Shown piece by piece: positions 1 through 7,020 of a stretch of 8,745 nt of DNA. The DNA comes from Burkholderiales bacterium. GTDB taxonomy: Bacteria; Pseudomonadota; Gammaproteobacteria; Burkholderiales; Usitatibacteraceae. The translations under genes and the position numbers were made by a program. Under the pieces are notes generated by a model. The model searched no databases, was not told the DNA's origin, and saw nothing but the letters and a program-made list of their open reading frames with translations. Location of the stretch: contig JANXWW010000161.1 of assembly GCA_025350945.1 (NCBI GenBank), positions 1-8,745 on the forward strand. Reading direction: 5' to 3'. The first letter of the stretch is position 1. Each line of letters opens with the position of its first letter.

Positions 1-1
1 T

Positions 2-253
2 CCGTTGTCAACAATTGAAACTTCATTTGCAGCTCATTCCAAAACTGAAAGATGGGCGAGCATAATCGTTTGTGAAGCGATTGCCAAACATAAAATCCAC
101 TATTGGCATTTGCATGATTTATATAAAACGCTTTCTGCAGCGCTTTCGCTATCTACAATGAAGCAGATCGTCGCAGAAAAACTGAGTAAAATATTGTCTT
201 TTAAAGAGAGCTGGCGCCTCGCACCATTTATGCACTATGTATCGCAAAGTTAA
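2..253 (+). CDS. Possible small hypothetical protein, 5' end open at window edge
   Basis: This frame is open from the left edge to a TAA at 251-253. A TTG at position 5 could start it, giving 82 residues, but it may equally be the 3' end of a longer gene. I recognise no family. The product looks like a small, soluble, helix-prone protein rich in Trp, His and Lys (for example the stretch HKIHYWHLHDLYK), with no signal peptide or membrane segment. The DNA is visibly more AT-rich than the genes that follow. The end overlaps the start of the HD-GYP gene by 17 nt in another frame, which would allow translational coupling if the ORF is real. About 83 codons without a stop is only modest support, and no ribosome binding site is visible at the TTG. 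It could be non-coding upstream DNA. Confidence 0.3.
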   Translation, partial: PLSTIETSFAAHSKTERWASIIVCEAIAKHKIHYWHLHDLYKTLSAALSLSTMKQIVAEKLSKILSFKESWRLAPFMHYVSQS

Positions 254-1868
254 ATCTGCTGATTTGAGGATTGGCATGTTCGTCGCTGACTTGGATCGGC
301 CGTGGATCGACACGCCTTTTCTACTACAAGGATTTCTGATCGAAGATCGCGAACAGCTTGATCAGGTGGTTGAATGCTGCTCGTGGGTGATGATCGATCC
401 GCAGCGCTCCATTGGTAGCGCCTACGAGCCGCTGCCCAAGCCCAAGCCACTCGAACGACGCGAAGCCTTAGAGGCACCGCTAGTCATCATTACCAAGGTT
501 GCCGCACCGCTTGATGGCCAGGCTGAAGACGGCGACGCCTTGGCCGATTCCTACCCCAGCACCGCAAATAAAAAAACAGCGCAAAACGATAAACAGACCA
601 ATGTGCCCGCTAAAGGCAAAACCAGTTTAGGCAGAACCAGTTTTGCAGTCGAGATGCGCACCGCCACGCAGCCGGATGAGCCGGATGGCGAGCAAAATTT
701 TTCTGTTGACCGGGAAGCCATTCGCGCCCGTCTTGATGGCGGCAGCGGCAAACGAAAACAGGGGCTGTTCAGCCAGCTCAAAGACAGCGTGCGCAACCTG
801 TTTCTGACCAGGCAAAAAGATGACATCGATTACAACAATATAAATGATGAGTACAACACGACAGGCGCCTATGTGCGGCCATCGTTCATTCCTGAGACCG
901 TTCAGCTCACCATTTATGAAGACAAGCTGACCGTTGAAGAAGAAATTCAATTCGCGCATGAGGCCTTCACGCGCACCAACGATCTCCTGCATCGCGTTAC
1001 CGAGGACATTCGTAGCGGCGGCGCGCTGCTGCTTGAAGATGTGGAAGCTGTCATTGATGACATGGTTGAGAGCATGGTGCGTAATCCGGACGCGATGATG
1101 TGGGTGGCGCGGCTGCGTGAGCAAAATATGTCCACTTATGGGCATGGTTTGAGTGTGGCGGTGAATCTGGTCGCATTCGGCCGTCACCTGGGTTACCCAA
1201 AAAACAGCCTGTCGCATTTGGGGCTGCTGGGCATGCTGCTCGATCTGGGCAAAATAAAAATCCCGATTGAACTGCTCGAAAAACACGAGCGACTGACACC
1301 AGCCGAATTTGATCACGTCAAACAGCATGTGCAATTCGGTTTGGATATTTTGCATAAGACACCGAACATTCATTCGGATGTGATGGACGGCGTCGCGCAA
1401 CACCATGAGCGCATGAACGGCAAAGGCTATCCATTTCAATTGCCGGGCGAAAAAATTACCGTGTTCGGGCGCATGGCGGGCATCGCTGACAGCTACGCCG
1501 CCATGACGCAGCAACGAAATTATGCCGAGACCGCGTCGCCTCATGAGGCGCTTCAAACCATGTCCAGTTTTGCCGGCACGCAGTTTCATTCTGAAATGCT
1601 GGAGCAATTTATTCAGTCCATCGGCGCGTTCCCAGTCGGTAGTCTAGTCGAGCTTTCAACCGGTGAAGTGGCGGTTGTCGCAACTCACAATAAACTCAAA
1701 CGTCTGAAGCCCAAGGTGATGATCATTACCGAGGCGGACAAAACTGTGCGCAAATTTCCGACCACCAAGGATTTGCTGTATGACGTGTCGGAAAGGCCGG
1801 TGTATATTCGTCGTGGTCTGCCGCCCAAAGCGTTTGGTTTGGATATAAGTGAATTTTATTTGCAGTAG
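237..1868 (+). CDS. DUF3391 / HD-GYP domain protein (c-di-GMP phosphodiesterase family, altered HD dyad)
   Basis: A 543-residue cytoplasmic protein with no membrane segment. Residues 1 to about 60 match the start of DUF3391 (LRIGMFVADLDRPW, then TPFLLQGF). Residues about 65-215 form a polar, probably disordered linker. The HD-GYP domain spans about 225-465, followed by an 80-residue C-terminal extension usual in this subfamily. HD-GYP domains normally hydrolyse c-di-GMP at a two- or three-metal centre. Visible here are H303, H364, H389-H390-E391, G397-Y398-P399, D418 and R427. The HD dyad, however, reads L335-D336 (codons CTC GAT at 1239-1244), so one metal-ligand His is missing and activity may be reduced, changed or lost. 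The ATG at 237 is chosen because DUF3391 begins immediately after it. No good Shine-Dalgarno is nearby; the GAGGA before Met14 would cut into the domain. An EAL gene follows after 65 nt. Confidence 0.93.
   Translation: MYRKVKSADLRIGMFVADLDRPWIDTPFLLQGFLIEDREQLDQVVECCSWVMIDPQRSIGSAYEPLPKPKPLERREALEAPLVIITKVAAPLDGQAEDGDALADSYPSTANKKTAQNDKQTNVPAKGKTSLGRTSFAVEMRTATQPDEPDGEQNFSVDREAIRARLDGGSGKRKQGLFSQLKDSVRNLFLTRQKDDIDYNNINDEYNTTGAYVRPSFIPETVQLTIYEDKLTVEEEIQFAHEAFTRTNDLLHRVTEDIRSGGALLLEDVEAVIDDMVESMVRNPDAMMWVARLREQNMSTYGHGLSVAVNLVAFGRHLGYPKNSLSHLGLLGMLLDLGKIKIPIELLEKHERLTPAEFDHVKQHVQFGLDILHKTPNIHSDVMDGVAQHHERMNGKGYPFQLPGEKITVFGRMAGIADSYAAMTQQRNYAETASPHEALQTMSSFAGTQFHSEMLEQFIQSIGAFPVGSLVELSTGEVAVVATHNKLKRLKPKVMIITEADKTVRKFPTTKDLLYDVSERPVYIRRGLPPKAFGLDISEFYLQ
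615..644 (+). repeat. 15-bp in-frame tandem duplication in the HD-GYP linker
   Basis: Two adjacent 15-nt units, 615-629 and 630-644, are identical at 13 of 15 positions. They are in frame and encode GKTSL then GRTSF (residues 127-136). They lie in the polar linker between DUF3391 and the HD-GYP domain. This looks like a small slippage duplication in a region with little structural constraint, and it has no evident function. Confidence 0.7.
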
Positions 1869-1876
1869 ACGATTTT

Positions 1877-1905
1877 TTGAAATCAGTGATATTCCCGATT
1901 ATTCT
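1877..1905 (+). promoter_or_regulatory. Candidate sigma70 promoter for the EAL gene
   Basis: TTGAAA at 1877-1882 matches the -35 consensus at five of six positions. After exactly 17 nt comes TATTCT at 1900-1905, which matches the -10 consensus at four of six. Transcription would begin near 1912, leaving a leader of about 22 nt before the ATG at 1934. It sits just after the HD-GYP stop codon, so the EAL gene could be expressed independently of the upstream gene. This was found by eye in an AT-rich gap, so a chance match is possible. Confidence 0.35.
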
Positions 1906-1933
1906 GTACGGCAATTTATAAAATTGAAAATAG

Positions 1934-3268
1934 ATGCAATCTGAGGCTGGCAATTCCGATTTTTCAGGCGCTGTCGCCGCGCGGCCGAATGGCACTCAGC
2001 ATGAGTTGGCGCGCGAAATCCTGAAACCAACACTGGCGAATGCACTAGATCATGCACGAATGTCGCAGCGCTTTGTTGCGGTACTCATGGTCACCCTGGC
2101 ACGGCCTGATAAGCTGGAAGCGCTTTTGGGTGTGCCCAGCAGCGATGTCATGCGCCGCGCATTGAAGCGCCTGCCGTCGATACTGCGTCCGGCAGATCGT
2201 TACGTGCAGATATCCGACGATAAAATTTGTATGCTGCTGCCCAACCTGAAATCGAGCACCCAGGCATGGCTCGCGGCCAATAAAATTCGGCAAACACTGG
2301 AAGCGCCATTCAGTTTTGAAAACAGCATGATTGTAGTGCGTCCAGTGATCGGTATTGCCTGCTTTCCTGATCACGCAAAGTACGCCGAGGAGCTGGTGGT
2401 CAACGCTGACATCGCCAATGCGATTGCGGCGAATCGTGATTTGTCCCTGCATATTTTTCAAACTGAAGATCGCCGTGATCTCGATGTCTATTCCGGCCTC
2501 GAAGCATTGTTGCGCGATGCACTCCGCGCCAATTTACTTGAAGTTCATTACCAGCCGCAGATTGATCTAAAAACCGGTCGATGCGAAGCGGTGGAGGCAC
2601 TATTGCGCTGGAATGTGCCCGACCGCGGCGCGGTGGACCCGGCCGCGATTGTGCGGGTCGCTGAAGCAAACGGCATGATTAATTCGCTCACCAGTTGGGT
2701 GATGAATACCGTGTTTCGCAATCAAAGCGAGTGGCGACGCGATGGCATTCATGTCGGCGTAAGTGTGAATCTTTCCACGGTATCGCTCGGCGAAAGCGAT
2801 CTCCCGGAAATTGTTGAGCAATGCATGGGCACATGGCAAATCAAGCCCAGCGATCTCACGCTCGAGATAACCGAAAGCTCCACCATTGGCGACATGGATC
2901 AGTCACTGATTATTTTGCAGCGTCTGAAAGAAAAAGGCCTGCGCTTGTCGGTGGATGATTTCGGCACCGGCAACGCTTCGCTTTCATACGTCAAACGCTT
3001 TCCGCTGGACGAATTGAAAATAGACAAATCATTTGTGCTACATATGCGGAAGTCAAAAGGCGATCAGCAAATTGTGCGCTCGGTGATCGATCTTGCGCAT
3101 CATTTTGAATTATCGGTGGTGGCTGAAGGTGTAGAAGATGAAGCAACTTACAACGAGTTGAAAAAATTCGGCTGTGATGTTGTGCAGGGCTTTCACATCA
3201 GCAAAGCACTGCCCGATCAAGAAATCAGGGCGTGGCTCCGGAAATATGCAAACGGGTGGCGCAAATAA
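1934..3268 (+). CDS. Degenerate GGDEF / EAL domain protein, probable c-di-GMP phosphodiesterase
   Basis: A 444-residue soluble protein with no transmembrane segment or obvious sensor domain. Residues about 35-178 have the layout of a GGDEF domain, but the signature position reads SDDKI (94-98), so cyclase activity is not expected. Residues about 185-435 form an EAL domain that should hydrolyse c-di-GMP to pGpG. The key residues are present: E221-A222-L223 followed by RW, N279, E311 in LEITES, D341-D342 in DDFGTG, K362 in LKIDKSF, E398 in VAEGVED and Q418 in VQGF. The usual Tyr after DDFGTG is Asn347, a tolerated position. The protein is therefore likely an active phosphodiesterase, possibly with the dead GGDEF part acting as a regulatory GTP-binding or dimerisation module. 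The start codon has no strong ribosome binding site. It lies 65 nt after the HD-GYP gene and 30 nt before nei. Confidence 0.93.
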   Translation: MQSEAGNSDFSGAVAARPNGTQHELAREILKPTLANALDHARMSQRFVAVLMVTLARPDKLEALLGVPSSDVMRRALKRLPSILRPADRYVQISDDKICMLLPNLKSSTQAWLAANKIRQTLEAPFSFENSMIVVRPVIGIACFPDHAKYAEELVVNADIANAIAANRDLSLHIFQTEDRRDLDVYSGLEALLRDALRANLLEVHYQPQIDLKTGRCEAVEALLRWNVPDRGAVDPAAIVRVAEANGMINSLTSWVMNTVFRNQSEWRRDGIHVGVSVNLSTVSLGESDLPEIVEQCMGTWQIKPSDLTLEITESSTIGDMDQSLIILQRLKEKGLRLSVDDFGTGNASLSYVKRFPLDELKIDKSFVLHMRKSKGDQQIVRSVIDLAHHFELSVVAEGVEDEATYNELKKFGCDVVQGFHISKALPDQEIRAWLRKYANGWRK

Positions 3269-3298
3269 AACGTACTATGCCACGCTGCGGCTCTGATC

Positions 3299-4129
3299 AT
3301 GCCTGAAGGTCCTGAAATAAAACGCTCGGCTGATGTACTGGCCGCAGCCCTAAATGGCAAACGCGCGCGCCTGGTCGAGTTTGCCTTTCCCCATCTGGTG
3401 CCACATGCGCCGCGCATGCAAAATCAAATCGTGACCCGCGTGGAGCCGCGCGGCAAGGCCATACTCACGCACTTTGATCACGGCATCGTCATCTACAGCC
3501 ACAATCAGCTCTACGGTCAATGGCGCGTGCTGAAACGCAATCACGCTCCGCAGCCCGGCTTGCAGATCCGCATGGCGATTCATACCGATGATGTGATCGC
3601 GGTGCTATACAGCGCTTCTGATATTTCGGTTTGGCCAAGTGAACAAATTGACGAGCATCCCTACATCGCGAAACTTGGCGTGGAACTGCTCGGCGCATCA
3701 ACAACAATTGCCAATGTGCTTGAACAAATTAACGATGTTCGCTTTGCGCGTAAAAGCCTCGCGGCATTGCTACTGGATCAGGGATTTCTGGCGGGGATTG
3801 GTAATTATTTGCGCAGCGAAATTTTATTTGTGGCGCGCATTCATTACGCCGCGCGAATCGCCGATCTGAACGCGGCTAAACGTTTGCGACTGGCTGAAGC
3901 GGCACTTAATCTCACCCGCCAATCGTATCAAACGCGCGGCATCACCAACGACATGGCAATTGCGCAGAAGCTCAAAAAGCAGGGCGTTTCATACGGCCGT
4001 TACCGCCACTGGGTGTTTGATCGCGATGGTGAAAAATGTCATGTGTGCGCAGGGCCGATTGAGCGAATCGATGTGTCGGGGCGCGGGCTATATCGGTGTA
4101 TGCGCTGCCAGGTAGCATGCAAAACATGA
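3299..4129 (+). CDS. nei: Endonuclease VIII (Nei), bifunctional DNA glycosylase/AP lyase
   Basis: A 276-residue base-excision-repair enzyme that removes oxidised pyrimidines and cleaves the abasic site. The N-terminus MPEGPEIKRSAD matches E. coli Nei closely: Pro2 is the catalytic nucleophile, Glu3 the general acid, and Lys53 lies in RGKAILTHF. YSHNQLYGQWRV (66-77) and LYSASDI (103-109) are also Nei-type rather than MutM-type. The helix-two-turn-helix includes FLAGIGNYLRSEIL (163-176) with Asn169. The C-terminal zinc finger has C247, C250, C267 and C270 in a CxxC-x16-CxxC arrangement, with Arg262 in the loop. It is slightly longer than the E. coli protein (about 263 residues) because of extra residues before the finger. 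The start is fixed because Pro2 must follow Met1. No clear Shine-Dalgarno is present. The gap after the EAL gene is 30 nt, so co-transcription is plausible without implying a shared function. Confidence 0.95.
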   Translation: MPEGPEIKRSADVLAAALNGKRARLVEFAFPHLVPHAPRMQNQIVTRVEPRGKAILTHFDHGIVIYSHNQLYGQWRVLKRNHAPQPGLQIRMAIHTDDVIAVLYSASDISVWPSEQIDEHPYIAKLGVELLGASTTIANVLEQINDVRFARKSLAALLLDQGFLAGIGNYLRSEILFVARIHYAARIADLNAAKRLRLAEAALNLTRQSYQTRGITNDMAIAQKLKKQGVSYGRYRHWVFDRDGEKCHVCAGPIERIDVSGRGLYRCMRCQVACKT

Positions 4130-4188
4130 ATTGTGCGGCGCAACATGACATTTTCTTAGCATTGGCGTAACGTCAGATATCACTGATG

Positions 4189-4230
4189 TGCACTGTAATT
4201 GCGCATTTATGTACTGTAATTGCGCATTTA
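4189..4230. repeat. 21-bp tandem direct repeat, candidate operator
   Basis: Two adjacent 21-bp copies, 4189-4209 and 4210-4230, differ only at the third base (C versus T), so 20 of 21 positions agree. The shared core is ACTGTAATTGCGCATTTA. A period of 21 bp is about two helical turns and would put bound proteins on the same DNA face. The repeat lies in the 222-bp gap between nei and the molybdenum hydroxylase operon. The second copy overlaps a weak candidate -35 element. A role as a tandem regulator site is inferred; a recent slippage duplication is the alternative. Confidence 0.6.
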
Positions 4231-4248
4231 ATATTTCGCCCGTAAACT
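4220..4248 (+). promoter_or_regulatory. Weak candidate sigma70 promoter for the molybdenum hydroxylase operon
   Basis: TTGCGC at 4220-4225 (three of six -35 matches) is followed after 17 nt by TAAACT at 4243-4248 (four of six -10 matches). If real, the -35 lies inside the second copy of the 21-bp repeat, so a protein bound there would compete with RNA polymerase or contact it. The leader to the GTG start would be close to 100 nt. It would contain T-rich runs and a loose TAAACG/CGTTTA dyad (4274-4279 and 4301-4306). The match is poor, and the true promoter may lie elsewhere in this AT-rich stretch. Confidence 0.2.
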
Positions 4249-4335
4249 TTTTTTAGCGCTTTTCGTCTCGCGATAAACGGTGCGTATCTTTTTTTACCAT
4301 CGTTTAATTCGTTCATCTTTGTTTTAAGTCCACCC

Positions 4336-4343
4336 AAGAAAGG
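4336..4343 (+). promoter_or_regulatory. Ribosome binding site deciding the GTG start of the 2Fe-2S subunit
   Basis: AAGAAAGG ends 8 nt before the GTG at 4352 and is the best Shine-Dalgarno-like match in this leader. It supports GTG initiation exactly where family homology begins (TKLNVNGK). Confidence 0.6.
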
Positions 4344-4351
4344 CACTCATC

Positions 4352-4825
4352 GTGACAAAACTCAACGTTAACGGCAAAGCCGTTTCCATCGACGCCGCTC
4401 CCGATACACCGCTACTGTGGGCGCTGCGGGATCACCTTAAACTTAATGGCACCAAGTATGGCTGCGGCATGGCGCTATGCGGGGCGTGTACGGTGCATTT
4501 AAATGGCGAACCAGTTCGCTCATGTTCAACGTCGTTATCAGCCTGTGCAGGCAAAAATATCACCACCATCGAAGGCATTTCGGACAAAGGCCTGCACCCG
4601 GTGCAGCAGGCGTGGATCGCGCTGGATGTGCCGCAATGCGGCTACTGTCAATCCGGACAAATCATGTCCGCTGTTGCCTTGCTCAACAAAAATAAAAAAC
4701 CGAGTGACGCAGATATCGATGCCGCCATGAGCGGCAATGTGTGTCGTTGTGGAACATATCAACGCGTTCGCGCCGCGATTCACCAGGCCGCTGGCCAGCC
4801 CGCAACCCAAGCGCGCGAGGCATAA
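4352..4825 (+). CDS. 2Fe-2S-binding small subunit of an IorA-like molybdenum hydroxylase
   Basis: A 157-residue electron-transfer subunit of the xanthine dehydrogenase/isoquinoline 1-oxidoreductase (IorA) type. The N-terminal plant-type ferredoxin domain ligates one cluster through C38, C43, C46 and C58 (in YGCGMALCGACTVHLNG and VRSCS). The C-terminal helical domain ligates the second through C96, C99, C131 and C133 (CGYC and CRCG). All eight ligands are present, and the length is typical of the family. It relays electrons from the molybdenum site in the large subunit to an acceptor that is not encoded here. It has no signal peptide, so if the complex is periplasmic it would be exported already folded with its partner. 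The gene starts at GTG behind AAGAAAGG. Its stop codon is separated by one base from the large-subunit ATG, indicating an operon with coupled translation. The substrate is unknown. Confidence 0.93.
   Translation: MTKLNVNGKAVSIDAAPDTPLLWALRDHLKLNGTKYGCGMALCGACTVHLNGEPVRSCSTSLSACAGKNITTIEGISDKGLHPVQQAWIALDVPQCGYCQSGQIMSAVALLNKNKKPSDADIDAAMSGNVCRCGTYQRVRAAIHQAAGQPATQAREA
4817..4820 (+). promoter_or_regulatory. Ribosome binding site deciding the large-subunit start
   Basis: GAGG ends 6 nt before the ATG at 4827 and lies inside the last codons of the small-subunit gene. Together with the twin-arginine signal directly after that ATG, it rules out the longer in-frame extension back to 4737, which would bury the signal peptide. 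Confidence 0.65.
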
Positions 4826-4826
4826 C

Positions 4827-6998
4827 ATGGAAAACATTGTGAAGAATTCCAGCCGTCGTCAATTCCTGCAATCATCTGTCGCACTTTCCACCGCTGCTGT
4901 CGGCGGTCTGGTTATTGGTGTCTCGATACCCGCAATCGCTAAAACTGCCACCGCAAAAGACGGCGTAAAAACATCGCAACCGAATGCGTGGGTCAAAATC
5001 GGTTCCGACAATAAAGTGACGATTATTTGTCATCGCGTGGAAATGGGCCAAGGCACTTACACGTCCATGCCGATGCTGGTCGCGGAAGAATTGGAAGTAG
5101 ATTTAAATGCAGTCAATGTCGAGATCGCACCGGCCAATCCGGTGTACATCAACGCACTGCTGGGCGGCCAGCTCACGGGCGGCTCCACCAGCGTGCGTGA
5201 TGCGTGGGAAGGCCTGCGCGTTGCTGGAGCACAAGCACGCATGATGCTGATTTCTGCTGCCGCCGCTGAATGGAAAATTCCGGAAACCGATTGCCGCGCC
5301 GAGATGGGTCAAGTCATAGCCAAGAGCGGCAAGAAAATGTTCTACGGTGAGCTCGCCGAAAAAGCATCCACGTTGCCGGTGCCTAAAACGCCAACACTGA
5401 AAGATCCGAAGTCATTCAAGATTGTCGGCAAGCCAGTCAAACGTTTGGATACGCCCGCAAAGGTGACGGGCAAGGCGCAATTTGGCCTAGATGTCGAATT
5501 GCCGGGCATGTTGATCGCTTCGCTCGCGCAATGTCCTACGCTCGGCGGCAAACCAATGAGCGTGGACGATGTAAAAGCGAAAGCCATGCCTGGCGTAATT
5601 GCGGTGGTGAAGATTGATGATGGCGTAGCAGTGGTAGCCAAAACATTCTGGCAAGCGAAAACGGCACGTGATGCGCTGAATATCACGTGGGATAATGGGG
5701 TCGGCGCAAAACTTTCTACAGCCTCCATTTCGCAAGGCTTGAAAGATGCGCTCGCCAAACCCGCTGCGTCGGTGAAGAAAACCGGTGATGCGGAAAAAGC
5801 CATCGCTGGTGCAGCGAAAAAACTCGAAGCCAGCTACGAATTACCGTTCCTCGCGCACGCGACAATGGAACCTATGAACTTCACCGCTGACGTGCGCGCG
5901 GATGGATGCGATCTTTACGGGCCCACACAATTTCCGCAAATGGCCGAAGGCGTGGCGATGCAGATCACCGGCTTTCCAAAAGAAAAAGTCAACGTCCACA
6001 CCACGTTTTTAGGTGGCGGATTTGGTCGCCGCATTGATGTCGATTTCATCGTGCAGGCGGTGCAAATTTCCAAAGCGGTTGGTAAGCCGGTGAAACTGAT
6101 CTGGACACGTGAAGACGATATGGCACATGATTTTTATCGTCCCGTGAGCTTGAATACCTTGTCCGCCGGGCTGGACGCAGCAGGCAAACCCGTTGGTATG
6201 AAATTTCGGCTCACGTCGCAATCGGTCACAGCACGATTATTTCCGCCAGTCGTAAAAGACGGCCTCGATCCCTTCATGACTGAAGCAGCAGTTACGCCGT
6301 ACAACATCGCCAACATGACTGTGGAATCCGCCATTCATGATTCAGGTGTGCGTGTCGGCTACTGGCGCTCAGTCTCGCACGCGCTAAACGCGTTTGCGAA
6401 TGAAAGTTTTACCGACGAAATGGCGCTGGCCGCGAACAAAGACCCGCTGGAATTTCGCATGTCACTGCTTGAAGGTGCCGAAGGCGCACGCTATCGTAAT
6501 GTGCTCAAAATCGCCACCGACAAAGCCGGCTACAAAGCCGGCGGCAAGCTGGGCAACGGCCGATTCCAGGGCATTGCGATCATGGAAGGCTACGGCACCT
6601 ATGTTGCGCAAGTGGCCGAAATTTCAGTCACGAACGGCACGCCCAAAGTTCACCGCATGACCGTCGCCGTCGACTGCGGCATGATGGTGAACCCGGATAT
6701 CGTGAAAGCGCAAATTGAATCAAGCGTGGCGTACGGATTGTCGGCTGCGCTGCTTTCAAAAATCACATTTAAGGACGGCAAAGTCGAGCAATCCAACTTC
6801 CATGATTATCCGGTACTGCGAATGAGCGAGATGCCTCGCGTTGATGTTCATCTGGTTGCATCCAGCGAAAAGCCTGGTGGTATTGGTGAGCCGATTGTGG
6901 CAACGACCGGGCCAAGTGTCGCGAATGCCGTATTCAACGCTACCGGAAAACGCATTCGCAAATTACCGATTCAGGCGGATGATTTGAACAAGGCTTGA
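4827..6998 (+). CDS. Tat-exported molybdopterin-binding large subunit (IorB-like, xanthine dehydrogenase family)
   Basis: A 723-residue catalytic subunit of a molybdenum hydroxylase that likely binds molybdopterin cytosine dinucleotide and hydroxylates a heterocycle or oxidises an aldehyde; the exact substrate is not readable. Residues 8-38 form a Tat signal (SSRRQFLQ, hydrophobic stretch, then an AIA-type cleavage region near 36-38), predicting periplasmic export of the assembled complex. Cofactor and active-site motifs are present: MGQGTYTSMPMLVAEELEV (73-91), HATMEPMN (344-351), GGGFGRR (396-402), TREDDMAHDFYRP (428-439), VGYWRSV (510-516) and GGIGEPI (684-690) with the expected catalytic Glu688. 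The length is near the lower end for IorB-type proteins. The gene begins one base after the 2Fe-2S subunit stop and ends just before a strong terminator. No cytochrome c acceptor or XdhC/MobA-type maturation gene is adjacent in this window, so those functions must be encoded elsewhere. Confidence 0.93.
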   Translation: MENIVKNSSRRQFLQSSVALSTAAVGGLVIGVSIPAIAKTATAKDGVKTSQPNAWVKIGSDNKVTIICHRVEMGQGTYTSMPMLVAEELEVDLNAVNVEIAPANPVYINALLGGQLTGGSTSVRDAWEGLRVAGAQARMMLISAAAAEWKIPETDCRAEMGQVIAKSGKKMFYGELAEKASTLPVPKTPTLKDPKSFKIVGKPVKRLDTPAKVTGKAQFGLDVELPGMLIASLAQCPTLGGKPMSVDDVKAKAMPGVIAVVKIDDGVAVVAKTFWQAKTARDALNITWDNGVGAKLSTASISQGLKDALAKPAASVKKTGDAEKAIAGAAKKLEASYELPFLAHATMEPMNFTADVRADGCDLYGPTQFPQMAEGVAMQITGFPKEKVNVHTTFLGGGFGRRIDVDFIVQAVQISKAVGKPVKLIWTREDDMAHDFYRPVSLNTLSAGLDAAGKPVGMKFRLTSQSVTARLFPPVVKDGLDPFMTEAAVTPYNIANMTVESAIHDSGVRVGYWRSVSHALNAFANESFTDEMALAANKDPLEFRMSLLEGAEGARYRNVLKIATDKAGYKAGGKLGNGRFQGIAIMEGYGTYVAQVAEISVTNGTPKVHRMTVAVDCGMMVNPDIVKAQIESSVAYGLSAALLSKITFKDGKVEQSNFHDYPVLRMSEMPRVDVHLVASSEKPGGIGEPIVATTGPSVANAVFNATGKRIRKLPIQADDLNKA

Positions 6999-7020
6999 TT
7001 GGTTTTACGTGGTAAAAATG

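Noticed and set aside
81..127. TTGCCA or TTGGCA with a nearby TATAAA as a promoter for the HD-GYP gene
   Set aside because: The spacings are wrong: TTGGCA to TATAAA is only 13 nt, and TTGCCA has no -10 at 17 nt. It is not good enough to annotate.
627..1607. A 326-codon open frame on the minus strand
   Set aside because: It lies entirely antisense to the HD-GYP coding region, its translation shows no recognisable domain, and the + strand frame carries clear family motifs throughout. It is a codon-bias shadow.
4130..4160. A possible terminator after nei (TTGTGC / GCGCAA followed by TTTTCTT)
   Set aside because: The two arms are separated by a single base, so a real hairpin would keep only about four pairs, one of them a wobble nearby. 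The T run is interrupted.
4274..4306. Inverted repeat TAAACG / CGTTTA in the leader of the molybdenum hydroxylase operon
   Set aside because: The arms are only 6 bp with a 21-nt gap and no consistent inner pairing. This is expected by chance in AT-rich DNA, so it is not listed as a separate element.
4737..4826. A 30-residue N-terminal extension of the large-subunit frame
   Set aside because: It overlaps the 2Fe-2S subunit gene, has no ribosome binding site of its own that I can see, and would place the Tat signal inside the protein. The ATG at 4827 with GAGG upstream fits better.
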